Positions 25,119-34,915 are shown, counted from the stretch's first letter. The stretch: DNA of 64,000 bases from Burkholderiales bacterium (GCA_003963075.1 RXJV01000019.1:1-64000), one strand, 5' to 3'. Translations and numbers: made by a program. The notes: generated from the letters alone by a model not told the origin.

Positions 25119-25152
25119 GGTCTCCCGGGGCGGGCGAAGGCGTGGGCCGATG

Positions 25153-25587
25153 CTAGACGAAAGGCTCCAGCTCGGAGCGGCCGCCGAACACGGTGCTGTG
25201 GTCGATCGCCTGCTGCAGCCGCTCGGGGGCCAGCGCGGCCAGGCCCATGGCTTCGAGCATGAACCAGGCGGCACGCAGGAAGGCGACGGTTTCTTCGCGC
25301 ACGCCATCGGGGGCGCTGGGCGGCGCGTCCCAGTCCCGACCGGGCTGCTCGCGGGGTGCGACGACGGCGGGCCGATGGGCCCGCGCGACGCGCGCCAGCA
25401 GCTCGCGCGCATCGACCGTGGCCGTGGGCACGTCGATCAGGCGCACCAGATCGCCCAGCTGCTGCTCGGCGGCGGCGGCGAGCAGCCGCGCCGCATGATC
25501 GGCACCGCCTGCCAGATAGAGACCGGCGGCGAGGTCGACGTATTCGAGAGCAGCCGACAGCCGCTGAAGGTCGGGGTTGGAGGACAT
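25153..25587 (-). CDS. Hypothetical protein upstream of PilZ gene
   Basis: The 144-aa protein is mainly alpha-helical (LQRLSAALEYVDLAAGLYLAGGADHAARLLAAAAEQQLGDLVRLIDVP), soluble, with no signal peptide and no family that I recognise. It ends shortly before the PilZ gene and probably works with it. A -10-like TAGACT on its strand (25601-25596) is only eight bases from the ATG, so the mRNA may have almost no leader. Divergent from the DUF1134 gene. Confidence 0.65.
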   Translation of the reverse strand: MSSNPDLQRLSAALEYVDLAAGLYLAGGADHAARLLAAAAEQQLGDLVRLIDVPTATVDARELLARVARAHRPAVVAPREQPGRDWDAPPSAPDGVREETVAFLRAAWFMLEAMGLAALAPERLQQAIDHSTVFGGRSELEPFV

Positions 25588-25676
25588 GGCTGCCGAGTCT
25601 AGGTTGTGTGGAGGCGCAACGGGCGGCCAAAGTTCACATGGCTTTGTTTATGCTGGCCGTTCAAGGAGTGAAGCTC

Positions 25677-26246
25677 ATGATCGACCGCCGCCAGCACCTG
25701 CAACATCTCGCTGCCCTCGCCGCCGCCGCGGCACTGCCTGCCGCCGCCGCGGACGACAAGGGAGGAACCTATGACGAGGATTCCATCCTGAAGGCCGCCA
25801 CTGACTTCTTCGGACAGACCACCGAGGGCCTGGCCAAGGTCATCGAAAAGGCCTTCAAGGAGCAGGGGCGCCCCAATGCCTACATCAAGGGCGAGGAAGC
25901 CGGCGCGGCCATCACCGTCGGCCTGCGCTATGGCGACGGTGAATTGATCACCAAGGCCGGAGGCTCGGCCCGCGTCTATTGGGCGGGGCCCTCCATCGGC
26001 TTTGATCTCGGCGCCAACGCCGCCAAGGTGTTCACGCTGGTCTACCGCCTGCCGCAGATTGGCGCGATCTACCAGCGCTTCCCAGGCGTCGACGGCAGCC
26101 TTTACTACATCGGCGGCGCCGGCATCAACTACCAGCGCCTCAATGGCATCACGTTGGCCCCGATCCGACTCGGTGTCGGCCTGCGCGCGGGTGCGAGCGT
26201 CGGCTATATCCACTACCGCCGCGAGAAGAGCATCAACCCGTTCTGA
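25677..26246 (+). CDS. DUF1134 / EipA-family envelope protein
   Basis: I chose ATG 25677 because AAGGAG lies eight bases upstream. The 189-aa protein has a signal peptide with a twin arginine (MIDRRQHLQHLAALAAAAALPAAAA), possibly Tat. The body matches the DUF1134 pattern: AAITVGLRYGDGELITKAG, RVYWAGPSIGFDLGANAAKVFTLVYRLPQI, RFPGVDGSLYYIGGAGINYQ and LAPIRLGVGLRAGASVGYIHYR. EipA of Brucella, of this family, is a periplasmic protein needed for envelope integrity. The role here is by family only. Confidence 0.85.
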   Translation: MIDRRQHLQHLAALAAAAALPAAAADDKGGTYDEDSILKAATDFFGQTTEGLAKVIEKAFKEQGRPNAYIKGEEAGAAITVGLRYGDGELITKAGGSARVYWAGPSIGFDLGANAAKVFTLVYRLPQIGAIYQRFPGVDGSLYYIGGAGINYQRLNGITLAPIRLGVGLRAGASVGYIHYRREKSINPF

Positions 26247-26269
26247 CGGCCGCAGCCGGCAGGCGTAGA

Positions 26270-26285
26270 CTGTAAATTCATACAG
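26270..26285 (+). promoter_or_regulatory. LexA-like SOS box upstream of nrdJ
   Basis: CTGTAAATTCATACAG matches the CTGT-N8-ACAG form of the LexA operator used by gamma- and betaproteobacteria. It overlaps a TAGACT -10-like hexamer (26266-26271) and lies 13 bp before the nrdJ GTG. This placement would let LexA block transcription directly. Confidence 0.65.
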
Positions 26286-26298
26286 CATTGGGGCGACC

Positions 26299-29200
26299 GT
26301 GAGCACGACCATCGAACTGCCGGTTCAGGACATCTCCAGCGAGGTCCTGATCGAAAAATATGCCAAGGGCGGCGAGCAGTCGCCCGACGAGCTGCGCGAG
26401 CGCGTCGCCCGCGCGCTCGCGCAGGCCGAGAAGCCCGCCGACCGTGCGCGCTGGGCCGCAGCCTTTCTGGATGCCCAGCAGCGCGGCTTCGTGCCGGCCG
26501 GCCGCATCATGTCCGCAGCCGGCACCGAGCTGTCGGCCACGCTGATCAACTGCTTCGTGCAGCCCGTGGGCGACAGCATCGCCACGCCCGAGGACGGCGT
26601 GCCGGGCATCTACACCGCGCTGACCGAAGCCGCCGAGACGATGCGCCGCGGCGGCGGCGTGGGCTATGACTTCAGCCGCATCCGCCCGGCCGGCGCCTGG
26701 GTGGGCTCAACCCGCAGCCATGCCTCGGGGCCGATCAGCTATATGCGCGTGTTCGACCGGTCCTGCGAGACGGTCGAGAGCGCCGGCAGCCGCCGCGGTG
26801 CGCAGATGGGCGTGCTGCGCTGCGACCACCCGGACATCGAGCAGTTCATCCACGCCAAGGACCAGGGCGACCTGCGCAACTTCAACATCTCGGTCGGCGT
26901 GACCGACGCCTTCATGGAGGCGGTGCAGGCCGACGGCACGGTGGAGCTGGTGCACAAGGCCCAGCCCAGCGCCGAGCAGATCGAGGCCGGCGCCTACCAG
27001 CGCGGCGACGGGCTGTGGGTCTACCGCAAGGTGCGCGCCCGGGCGCTGTGGGACCAGGTCATGCGCTCCACCTACGACCATGCCGAACCCGGCGTGCTCT
27101 TCCTGGACCGCATCAACGCCGACAACAACCTGCACTACTGCGAGACGATCGCGGCGACCAACCCGTGCGTGACAGCCGAGACGTGGACGATGACCAGCGA
27201 GGGCCCGCGCCAGGTGCGCGAGCTGATCGGCCGGCCCTTCCAGGCCATCGTCGACGGCAAGGCGTATGCAACCGAGTCGCAGGGATTCTTCGTCACGGGC
27301 GTGAAGCCCGTGCTGAGGCTCAGCACCCGGGAGGGTCATGCGCTGAGGCTGACCGGCGACCACCCGGTGCGCCGCGTGACGCGCAAGACGCGCTACCTCG
27401 TCGAGGCGGAGTGGACGGCTGCCGCCGCGGTGAAGCCGGGCGACGAGTTGATGCTGCACGATCACCGCGCGTTGCAGGGCTGGGACGGCCCGCACAGCGA
27501 GGCCGAGGGCTACCTGCTGGGGCTGCTGATCGGGGATGGCACGCTGAAGGCCGACAAGGCCGTGCTGTCCGTCTGGGCGCCGGAGCTGAAGGCCGTCGGC
27601 AGCGATGTCGAACATCGACCGGCCAGCGTCGACAGCGTCATGCGGGCGGCCGAGACCGCGCTGCGCACTGCCATTGCCAGCCGGGCGGATTTCCAGGGGT
27701 GGCAGCGGCCGATTGCCGGGCGCGGTGAGGTCCGGCTCGCCTCGGCGGGCCTGCGCGATCTCGCGGGCCGCTTCGGCGCGTTGCCGGGCCACAAGCGCAT
27801 CACGCCGGCGATGGAGGCCACATCGTCCGATTTCCATCGTGGCCTGCTGCGCGGGCTGTTCGATGCGGATGGCTCGGTGCAGGGCGCGCAGGACAAGGGC
27901 GTCAGCGTGCGGCTGACCCAGGCGGATGTGGAGCAGCTGCAGGCCGTGCAGCGCATGCTGGCGCGGCTGGGCATCGCGTCGACGATCTACCGCCACCGCC
28001 ATCCCGCCGGCCTGCAGCGCCTGCCCGACGGCCGCGGTGGCGCGCGTGACTACGAGCGCCGCGTGGTGCATGAGCTGGTCATCAGCGGCGACAACCTGCG
28101 CCGCTATGCCGACTTGATCGGCTTCGAGGACAGTGCCAAACAGTCGCGCCTGGAGCAGGCGCTGCTGTCTTACCGCCGAGAGTTGAACCGCGAGCGGTTT
28201 ATCGCCACGGTCGACGCGGTCGAGCCGGACGGTCTCGAAACGGTCTATGACGTGACGGTCGAACACGTCCATGCCTTCGATGCGAACGGGCTGTATGTTC
28301 ACAACTGCGCCGAGCAACCCCTGCCGCCCTACGGCTGCTGCTGCCTCGGCTCCATCGACCTGACGCGCTTTGTGCGCGAGCCCTTCAGCGCCCAGCCGGT
28401 GTTCGACGAGGCCGGCTTTGCCGAGGTGGTGGCCGTGGCCACGCGCATGCTCGACAACGTGCTGGACGTGACGCCCTGGCCGCTGCCCGCGCAGGCCCAG
28501 GAGGCCGCCAACAAGCGCCGCGTGGGCCTGGGCTTCACCGGCCTGGGTGATGCGCTGGTGATGCTCAACCTCCGCTACGACACGCCGGCCGCGCGCACCA
28601 TGGCCAGCCGCATCAGCGAGATCATGCGTGACGCCGCCTATGCCGCCAGCAGCGACCTGGCCGCCGAGCGCGGCAGCTTTCCGCTGTTCAATGCCGACCT
28701 CTACCTCTCCGGCGGCAGCTTCGCGTCGCGCCTGCCGCAGGCGCTGAAGGACAAGATCCGCGCCCAGGGCCTGCGCAACTCCCACCTGCTGTCCATCGCG
28801 CCCACCGGCACCATCAGCCTGGCCTTTGCCGACAACGCGAGCAATGGCATCGAGCCTGCCTTCTCCTGGGCCTACACGCGCAAGAAGCGTCTGTCGCAGG
28901 CCGAGGGCGGTGGCTTCAAGGAGTACCAGGTCGAGGACCATGCCTGGCGCCTGTACCGCCACCTGTTCGGCGCGGACGCGCCGCTGTCCGAGGCCTTCGT
29001 CACCGCGCTGGAGCTCAGCGCGGCCGACCATGCCGCCATGGTCGCGGCCGTGGCGCCTTACATCGACACGTCGATCAGCAAGACGGTCAACGTGCCGGCC
29101 GACTACCCCTACGAGGACTTCCAGGACCTCTACGTGCAGGCCTGGCAGAGCAAGCTCAAGGGCCTGGCCACCTACCGGCCCAACAGCGTGCTCGGCTCGG

Positions 29201-30336
29201 TGCTGTCCGTCACGCCCGAGGTCAAACAGCCCGAGCCGCTGAAGCCCGACCTCGACGGCACCAACCAGCGCCTCAAGCTCGAACGGCTGCCGAACGCGGT
29301 CGTCGCGTCGCTGCGCTGGCCCGGCCGGCCGGAGATGCCCGGCGGCAACCCGGCCTGGAGCTATCTGATCCAGCATCCGCATGGCGACTTCGCGCTCTTC
29401 ATCGGCGAACTGCCGCTGGACGGCCCGGACGGCGGGCTGTTCGGCCGTAACCTGCCGTTCGAGGTGTGGGTCAACGGCGCCGAGCAGCCGCGCGGGCTGT
29501 CGGCCCTGGCCAAGACGCTCTCCACCGACCTGCGCACCAACGACGCCTCGTGGCTGCGCCTCAAGCTCGACGCGCTGGCCACCGTGGCCGAGGAGCGCGC
29601 CTTCGAGATGCCGATGCCGCCGAGCGGCGAGAAGCGGCTCTTCCCTGGCGTCGTCGCGGCGACGGCGGCCGTCATCCGCTGGCGCTGCGAGCAGCTCGGC
29701 GCGCTGGCCGAGGGCGGGCCGACGCCGGTGGTCGACGCGATGTTCAGCCGCAGCGAACCGCGCACCGGCGTGAACGGCACGCTGGCCTGGGCGGTGGACG
29801 TGGACAACCCGGCCACCAACGAGCAGTTCACGCTGACGCTCAAGGAGGTGATGCTGCCCACGCCCGACGGTGGCACGGTGACGCGGCCCTGCGCCATGGG
29901 TTTCTCCGGCAACTACCCCAAGGCGCTCGACGGCCTGGCGCGCCTGCTGTCGCTCGACATGCGCGTCATGGACCCCGGCTGGATCGCGATGAAGCTGCGC
30001 AAGCTGCTCAACGTCGGCGAGCCGCTGGGCCATTTCATGGCGCCGGTGCCCAGCTTGAGCGGCGAGCGCCGCCAGCAGATCTGGCCGTCCACCGTGGCCT
30101 ACGTGGCGCGGCTGGTGATCCACCGCTACGCCATGCTGGGCATCCTCGACGAGGCCGGCCAGCCGCTGAGCGACATGGGCCTGCTGCAGACCCCGGCGCC
30201 GAAGCTCGCGGCCGCGCCGGGTGCGCTGCAGGTGCAGGCCGGCAAGCCCTGCCCGGAGTGCGGCAACGCGACCATGATCCACAAGGACGGCTGCGATTTC
30301 TGCACCGCCTGCGGCTACGTGGGGCAGTGCGGCTGA
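26299..30336 (+). CDS. nrdJ: Adenosylcobalamin-dependent (class II) ribonucleotide reductase with intein
   Basis: NrdJ reduces ribonucleotides to deoxyribonucleotides using adenosylcobalamin and works with or without oxygen. The 1345-aa precursor starts at GTG 26299. The N-extein carries [13 protein letters not shown] and [16 protein letters not shown] and ends SQ...ETIAATNP. An intein occupies codons 290-669. The C-extein begins with the thiyl-radical cysteine in [12 protein letters not shown] and contains [26 protein letters not shown]. Two TSCPD-like domains and a C-terminal zinc-ribbon/redox tail ([28 protein letters not shown]) follow. Removing 380 aa leaves 965 aa, a normal size for long NrdJ. 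A LexA-like box precedes it. Confidence 0.96.
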   Translation: MSTTIELPVQDISSEVLIEKYAKGGEQSPDELRERVARALAQAEKPADRARWAAAFLDAQQRGFVPAGRIMSAAGTELSATLINCFVQPVGDSIATPEDGVPGIYTALTEAAETMRRGGGVGYDFSRIRPAGAWVGSTRSHASGPISYMRVFDRSCETVESAGSRRGAQMGVLRCDHPDIEQFIHAKDQGDLRNFNISVGVTDAFMEAVQADGTVELVHKAQPSAEQIEAGAYQRGDGLWVYRKVRARALWDQVMRSTYDHAEPGVLFLDRINADNNLHYCETIAATNPCVTAETWTMTSEGPRQVRELIGRPFQAIVDGKAYATESQGFFVTGVKPVLRLSTREGHALRLTGDHPVRRVTRKTRYLVEAEWTAAAAVKPGDELMLHDHRALQGWDGPHSEAEGYLLGLLIGDGTLKADKAVLSVWAPELKAVGSDVEHRPASVDSVMRAAETALRTAIASRADFQGWQRPIAGRGEVRLASAGLRDLAGRFGALPGHKRITPAMEATSSDFHRGLLRGLFDADGSVQGAQDKGVSVRLTQADVEQLQAVQRMLARLGIASTIYRHRHPAGLQRLPDGRGGARDYERRVVHELVISGDNLRRYADLIGFEDSAKQSRLEQALLSYRRELNRERFIATVDAVEPDGLETVYDVTVEHVHAFDANGLYVHNCAEQPLPPYGCCCLGSIDLTRFVREPFSAQPVFDEAGFAEVVAVATRMLDNVLDVTPWPLPAQAQEAANKRRVGLGFTGLGDALVMLNLRYDTPAARTMASRISEIMRDAAYAASSDLAAERGSFPLFNADLYLSGGSFASRLPQALKDKIRAQGLRNSHLLSIAPTGTISLAFADNASNGIEPAFSWAYTRKKRLSQAEGGGFKEYQVEDHAWRLYRHLFGADAPLSEAFVTALELSAADHAAMVAAVAPYIDTSISKTVNVPADYPYEDFQDLYVQAWQSKLKGLATYRPNSVLGSVLSVTPEVKQPEPLKPDLDGTNQRLKLERLPNAVVASLRWPGRPEMPGGNPAWSYLIQHPHGDFALFIGELPLDGPDGGLFGRNLPFEVWVNGAEQPRGLSALAKTLSTDLRTNDASWLRLKLDALATVAEERAFEMPMPPSGEKRLFPGVVAATAAVIRWRCEQLGALAEGGPTPVVDAMFSRSEPRTGVNGTLAWAVDVDNPATNEQFTLTLKEVMLPTPDGGTVTRPCAMGFSGNYPKALDGLARLLSLDMRVMDPGWIAMKLRKLLNVGEPLGHFMAPVPSLSGERRQQIWPSTVAYVARLVIHRYAMLGILDEAGQPLSDMGLLQTPAPKLAAAPGALQVQAGKPCPECGNATMIHKDGCDFCTACGYVGQCG
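27166..28305 (+). other. Intein with LAGLIDADG homing endonuclease in NrdJ
   Basis: The 380-residue in-frame insertion begins with Cys1 (block [21 protein letters not shown]) and has block [10 protein letters not shown]. Its two LAGLIDADG-type motifs are [12 protein letters not shown] and [15 protein letters not shown], each keeping the metal-binding Asp. It ends with block [17 protein letters not shown] and block G LYVHN followed by extein Cys+1. All splicing residues (Cys1, block B Thr/His, His-Asn, Cys+1) are present, so it should splice and the endonuclease may be active. Confidence 0.95.
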
Positions 30337-30513
30337 CGGCGCTGTGGCCAGTCCGGCCCGGTGTTGTGGGCCAGGCGTTTGGTGAAGAGCGGGCACCGCA
30401 GCCCCGGCCGGCGGACCGGCGGGCTAAGCGCCAAGCTCAAGGCCCTGCAACGATGTGGCCGGGCTTCTGCCGGCGATCCGTCGGTCGAATCGACCGCGCC
30501 GCGTCACCGCCGT
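30337..30513. other. Convergent gap nrdJ / bchD
   Basis: This 177-bp gap separates the end of nrdJ from the end of bchD. It marks the border between accessory genes and the photosynthesis cluster. I see short GC-rich dyads but no clear terminator, repeat or attachment-site signature. Confidence 0.4.
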
Positions 30514-32241
30514 TCAGAACACAGCCGCGACCACCCGGTGGACTTCCGATGCCTGGGCATGAGGCAAGGGCACATAGCGTGCCCCCATCGTCTGCGCCAG
30601 CAGCATGGCAGCAGGTTCCGGGCTGGACGAGGTGTCGATGAGCAGGGTTTGCAACGACGCAGCGCACAGGCGACGTGCCATGTCGAGCGCATCCTGTGCA
30701 GCCCTTGCGCGGCCCGGTGTGCCGTCGCGGGCGATGTTGGCACGGGCGTCGGTCAGAAAGATCAGCACCGCCCGGCCGCCGTCGCGGGCCTGCACGCTCT
30801 GACCCAGCAGCCAGGCCGCCTCCAGCCCGGCGGCCAGCGGGGTGCCGCCGCCGCCGGGCAGGCCGGCCAGCGAGCGACGTGCGCGCGCCAGCGAGCGGGT
30901 GGGCGGCAGCAGCAACTCGGCATCGGTGCCGCGGAAGGCAATCAGCGCGACGCGGTCACGCCGCACATAGCAGTCGGCCAGCAGCAGCTCCACCGCGCCC
31001 TTGGCCTCGGCCAGCCGGTGCAGGGCCTGGGAACCGGAGGCGTCCACGACGAAGACGGCGGTGGTGGCCTCGGGGCGGCGGAAGCGCTTCAGGTGGAAGT
31101 CCTCCTTGCGCAGCAGCAGCCGGGTGGGCGCATCGGGCAGGCCGCGTTGCTCGCGCTCGCGGCTGCGCAGCCGCTGCCAGGGGATGGCGGCGCGTAGCGT
31201 CGCGAGCAGGTCCAGCCGCTGGCCGGCACGCAACGCGCCGCGGCGCGGCGACAGCGGACGGCCGCTCTGCGCCGGGCGGGCCGAGGCAACGCGCCGGCCG
31301 CTGCCGCCGCTGCTGCTGCGCGGTGTGCCGCCGGCCAGGCTTTCGAGCAGGCCGGGCGGGATCGCGGCTTGCGCGGCGGCGAGGGTCCGGTCCTGCAGTT
31401 CGCTCACGTCGGCGGAGGTGGCATCGACCGGGGGCGGGTCTTGTGCGGCGGACGGGTCGGGCGGCGCGGGTGACGCACTGGACTCGCGTGGTTCGGGCGG
31501 TTCGGGCGGCGCCGGCAGAGCGCGGGCGCGCGGCGCGAGCACGAGGCGGGCTGCGAGTTCGGCATCGGCCTGCATGACTTTGCTGCGCCCAGCCAACGCC
31601 GCTGATGCACGGGCGGCGCAGCAGGCCTGCCAGGCACTGCGCATCGACGCGATGCCCAAGGCCGCCGCCGTGGCGCACAGGGCCTGCGCCGTGGCGTCGT
31701 CACAGCACACGGTGTCGAGCCGGGCGCGGGCGGTGGCGATTGCGGTCAGGCCAGGCCAGGGCTCGACCGTTTCGACCGTTTCAACTGCCACCGCGACGAT
31801 CAGGCCCAGCCTCTCCTTCAGCGAGGCTGGGATTGCCTCGTCGGCCTCGACGCCTTCGTCCAGCGCCACAAGGCTGAGGCGCGCCTGCCGGTCATCCAGC
31901 GCGGCGGCCAGCCGGGCGGCGAGCTGGGCATCGGCACGCTCCGCCATCGGCAGCAGCAGCATGCCGCCGGCGGCTTGGGCCAGCAGACCGGGCTGCTGCA
32001 CCGGGCGGCCAGTGGCCAGGCTGGCGCCGAGGTCCAGGCCGCCGAGCAGGCGGTCGTCGTCCACCTGCAGCGGCACGCGGCGCCACGGGGTGCCGGCGGG
32101 CAGGGCCGCGCGCAGGCCGGCCAGCAGGGCATCCCGCGCCGGGCTGGGGCCGCCGCGCAGGCACAGGCCGCCGAGGCCGACCGGGTCGACCGCCAGCAGG
32201 GCCGCGGCCTGCCAGGCCGGCGGCCGCGCCGTCAGGTCCAT
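30514..32241 (-). CDS. bchD: Magnesium chelatase subunit D
   Basis: BchD partners with BchI in the AAA+ motor that drives Mg2+ insertion into protoporphyrin IX by BchH. The 575-aa protein has an N-terminal AAA+-like region without an intact Walker A and a Pro/acid-rich linker (EPPEPRESSASPAPPDPSAAQDPPP). Its C-terminal von Willebrand A domain has a MIDAS motif DASGS in AVFVVDASGSQALHRL and a downstream FLTDARAN. Its start overlaps the bchI stop by ten bases. It is the last gene of the minus-strand bchG-P-I-D operon. Confidence 0.96.
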   Translation of the reverse strand: MDLTARPPAWQAAALLAVDPVGLGGLCLRGGPSPARDALLAGLRAALPAGTPWRRVPLQVDDDRLLGGLDLGASLATGRPVQQPGLLAQAAGGMLLLPMAERADAQLAARLAAALDDRQARLSLVALDEGVEADEAIPASLKERLGLIVAVAVETVETVEPWPGLTAIATARARLDTVCCDDATAQALCATAAALGIASMRSAWQACCAARASAALAGRSKVMQADAELAARLVLAPRARALPAPPEPPEPRESSASPAPPDPSAAQDPPPVDATSADVSELQDRTLAAAQAAIPPGLLESLAGGTPRSSSGGSGRRVASARPAQSGRPLSPRRGALRAGQRLDLLATLRAAIPWQRLRSREREQRGLPDAPTRLLLRKEDFHLKRFRRPEATTAVFVVDASGSQALHRLAEAKGAVELLLADCYVRRDRVALIAFRGTDAELLLPPTRSLARARRSLAGLPGGGGTPLAAGLEAAWLLGQSVQARDGGRAVLIFLTDARANIARDGTPGRARAAQDALDMARRLCAASLQTLLIDTSSSPEPAAMLLAQTMGARYVPLPHAQASEVHRVVAAVF

Positions 32242-33251
32242 AGCTCGGCGACCGCGCGCTCGATGCGTTCGCCGGAGGCGGTGTCGTCCAGCGGGTTGCG
32301 GCGCAGCCGGTGGCGCAGCGCGGACACGGCCACCTCGCGCAGGTGGGTCAGCGTCACCTCGTCGGCGCCGTCGAGCGCGGCGAGCGCGCGGGCAGCGCGC
32401 ATCAGCGTGAGCTCGCCGCGCAGGCCGTCGCTGCCCACGGCCACGCAGAGCTCGGCGGCGCGCTGCAGCACCGCGTCGCCGACGGTCAGCGAAGGCAGGC
32501 GTTCACGGGCCTGCAGGATCTGGCGGCGCACCTTGGCATCGGCCTTGGCCCATTGCGCGCAGAAGCCGCTGGGGTCGCGCTCGTAGGCATCGCGGCGGCG
32601 CACCACCTCCACGCGGTCGGCGATGGCGCTGGGCGTGCGCACCTCGACGCTGAGGCCGAAACGGTCCTGCAGCTGCGGGCGCAGCTCGCCCTCCTCGGGG
32701 TTGCCGCTGCCGATCAGCACGAAGCGCGCGGGGTGGCGCAGGCTCAGGCCTTCGCGTTCGATCAGGTTTTCGCCGGACGCGGCGACGTCGATGAGCAGGT
32801 CGACCAGGTGGTCTTCCAGCAGGTTGACCTCGTCGATGTACAGAAAGCCGCGGTGGGCCTTGGCCAGCAGCCCGGGCTCGAAGACCTTGACGCCGTCGAC
32901 CAGCGCGCGCTCCAGGTCCAGCGCGCCGAGCACCCGGTCCTCGCTGGCGCCGAGCGGCAGGTCCACCACCGGCACCGGCAGTTCCTCGGTGCGCACGCGC
33001 ACGCCGGATTTGAGATGCAGGCAATCGTCGCAGCCGCCGCTGGCCTGCGGGTCGCAGTGGTAGCGGCAGCCCTGCACCGCGCGCATCTTGGGCAGCAGCG
33101 CGGCCAGGCCGCGCACGGCGGTGGACTTGCCGGTGCCGCGGTCGCCCAGCACGAGCAGGCCGCCAATGGCCGGCTCGACGGCGGCGATGAGGATGGCACG
33201 TTTCATCTCGTCCTGGCCGACGAGGGCGGAGAAGGGATAGGGCAGGCTCAT
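32232..33251 (-). CDS. bchI: Magnesium chelatase ATPase subunit I
   Basis: BchI is the active AAA+ ATPase of Mg-chelatase. It begins MSLPYPFSALVGQDEMKRAILIAAV and has Walker A GDRGTGKSTAVRGLA, Walker B FLYIDEVNLLEDHLVD, and sensor motif IGSGNPEEGELRPQLQDRFGL. I prefer ATG 33251 (339 aa) because it matches the family start. An upstream ATG at 33299 would overlap the DUF3422 gene by 26 bases and add 16 residues. Neither start has a strong ribosome site, suggesting coupling to the gene before it. Confidence 0.95.
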   Translation of the reverse strand: MSLPYPFSALVGQDEMKRAILIAAVEPAIGGLLVLGDRGTGKSTAVRGLAALLPKMRAVQGCRYHCDPQASGGCDDCLHLKSGVRVRTEELPVPVVDLPLGASEDRVLGALDLERALVDGVKVFEPGLLAKAHRGFLYIDEVNLLEDHLVDLLIDVAASGENLIEREGLSLRHPARFVLIGSGNPEEGELRPQLQDRFGLSVEVRTPSAIADRVEVVRRRDAYERDPSGFCAQWAKADAKVRRQILQARERLPSLTVGDAVLQRAAELCVAVGSDGLRGELTLMRAARALAALDGADEVTLTHLREVAVSALRHRLRRNPLDDTASGERIERAVAELWT

Positions 33252-33273
33252 GAGGTCTGGCGGTGTGGCGTCG

Positions 33274-34572
33274 TCAGTGCGCGTCGTGTTCGCGGGCATG
33301 CCGGCGGGCGCGCCGCACGGCGTTGAAGGCCAGCAGCGCCAGCACCGGCACGCTCAGGCCGACGAACAGGTCGACGTCGAGCCGCAGCCCCAGCGAGCGC
33401 CCGCCTTTGGCCAGGTAGCCGACCACGCTGGCCATGTAGTAGACGATGGCTGCGATCGACAGGCCCTCGACCGTCTGCTGCAGCCTCAGCTGCAGCTTGG
33501 CGCGGCGGTCCATCGAGGCGAGCAGCGCCAGGTTCTGCTGCTCGCGGACGATGTCGACCCGCGTGGACAGCAGGTGGCTGGCCTGGGCCACGCGTTCGGA
33601 TAGGTCGTGCATGCGCTGCGACACCGTGGCGCAGGTGGCCACGGCCGGCGTGAAGCGGCGGCCCATGAACTCATCGAAGGTCTGCAGGCCGGTGAGCCGG
33701 CGCTCGCGCAGCTCGCCGATGCGGGTACGGACCAGCTCGGCATAGGCGCGGCAGGCGCCGAAGCGGAACTGGCTGGCCGCCAGGCCGCTTTCGATCTCGG
33801 CGGCCAGGCGGGTGAGCTCCTGCAGCAGCTCCTCGTCGCGCCCCGGCTCGCGGGCGCTGCCGGCGGCGATGCTGTCGGCCAGCGTCGCCAGCGAGCGCTC
33901 GATCGCGAGCAGCCGCGGCGACAGCCGGCGCGCGACCGGGAAGGCCAACAGGGCCATCATCCGGTAGGCCTCGATCTCGAACAGCCGCTGCAGCATGCGG
34001 CCGGCCACCAGCGGCGTGAGGCCCTGGTCGATCAGCAGGAAGCGGCCGAAACCATCGGGGTGGGTCAGGAAGTCGGAATAGGCCAGCCCGGCGCCATCGC
34101 CCACCGCGCTGCCGACCACCATGCGGTCGCCGAAGCACTGGCGCAGCAGCTCGCCCAGCGCGCGGCCCTCGGTCGGCGCGAGCAGCTCGGCATGGCCGGC
34201 GTAAACGGTCATGCCCGGCACGCCGGCCAGCCAGGCCGCGGGCAGCTGGGCGGCGGCGGTGTCGACAAAGGGCTCGGGGCCAGCGGCAGCCACCAGCAGG
34301 GTGTAGCTGGAGAACTCGCCGTGCCGCTCCCATTTGAGCCGCAAGGCGCCGAGGGTGCCGCTCCAGTGCACCGCGTCGGCGGCCGGGGCCGGCAGGCCGT
34401 GCTGGCGGCACAGCCGGCCCAGATGGGCCAGTTCACGCTCGCGCTCGTCGGCATCGACGAGCACGGCCACATAGCTCGCGCGACCCGGTGCCGCCAGCGG
34501 TTCGGAGGGGCGGGCATGCACCTCCATCGCCAGCGCGGGGCGCTCGGGCAGGTCAGCCGGCAACAGTCTCAT
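33274..34572 (-). CDS. DUF3422 membrane protein in the bch operon
   Basis: The 432-aa protein begins with the DUF3422 signature (LPERPALAMEVHARPSEPL). A large soluble region rich in helices follows, including a likely coiled coil (RMHDLSERVAQASHLLSTRVDIVREQQNLALLASMDRRAKLQLRLQQTVEGLS). Two C-terminal membrane segments come next (IAAIVYYMASVVGYLAK and VDLFVGLSVPVLALLAFNAV). The function is not established. It lies between the HiPIP gene and bchI and reads with them, so a link to photosynthesis or membrane energetics is plausible but only from context. Confidence 0.82.
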   Translation of the reverse strand: MRLLPADLPERPALAMEVHARPSEPLAAPGRASYVAVLVDADERERELAHLGRLCRQHGLPAPAADAVHWSGTLGALRLKWERHGEFSSYTLLVAAAGPEPFVDTAAAQLPAAWLAGVPGMTVYAGHAELLAPTEGRALGELLRQCFGDRMVVGSAVGDGAGLAYSDFLTHPDGFGRFLLIDQGLTPLVAGRMLQRLFEIEAYRMMALLAFPVARRLSPRLLAIERSLATLADSIAAGSAREPGRDEELLQELTRLAAEIESGLAASQFRFGACRAYAELVRTRIGELRERRLTGLQTFDEFMGRRFTPAVATCATVSQRMHDLSERVAQASHLLSTRVDIVREQQNLALLASMDRRAKLQLRLQQTVEGLSIAAIVYYMASVVGYLAKGGRSLGLRLDVDLFVGLSVPVLALLAFNAVRRARRHAREHDAH

Positions 34573-34612
34573 GGGGTCGGGCCGGCTGAATCAGTGGGCA
34601 AGACGGCAGGCC

Positions 34613-34915
34613 TCAGGCTTTCTTCACATAGGCCGTGCACCAGCCCTTGGCCGAGACCTGCTTGCCCGCAAAGATCGGGCAGGGGCCTGCAGCGGCACCG
34701 GCCTTGCCCTGGAAAAGCGCGCAGTTGCCGCAGGCCGAGCCGGCCACGTACTTGGGCTGTTTGGCCTTGTCGATCTTGGAGGCATCGGCCTGGTAGCCGA
34801 GGGAGGTGGCGGTCGCGTCTTTCTCGTCGACCATCGGCTGTGACCTCGCGGTACCGGCGAGGAGACCGGCTCCGACGACGGGGAGGAGGCGGATGAACTG
34901 GCGACGGCTGTTCAT
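34613..34915 (-). CDS. High-potential iron-sulfur protein (HiPIP), Tat-exported
   Basis: The 100-aa precursor has a twin-arginine signal (MNSRRQFIRLLPVVGAGLLAGTARSQ). The mature part has four cysteines spaced as in HiPIP: SACGNCALFQ, GPCPIF and GWCTAYVKKA. The protein carries one 4Fe-4S cluster and shuttles electrons in the periplasm. In Rubrivivax gelatinosus HiPIP is the main donor to the photo-oxidised reaction centre, so its presence inside the bch operon is meaningful. Its start overlaps the stop of the small membrane protein gene as ATGA. Confidence 0.93.
   Translation of the reverse strand: MNSRRQFIRLLPVVGAGLLAGTARSQPMVDEKDATATSLGYQADASKIDKAKQPKYVAGSACGNCALFQGKAGAAAGPCPIFAGKQVSAKGWCTAYVKKA

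Noticed and set aside
26707-30396. 1229-aa minus-strand ORF opposite nrdJ
   Set aside because: It is an antisense shadow of a high-GC gene: low-complexity His/Gly/Gln/Arg-rich product, no start context, and the plus frame is a well-conserved NrdJ with intein.
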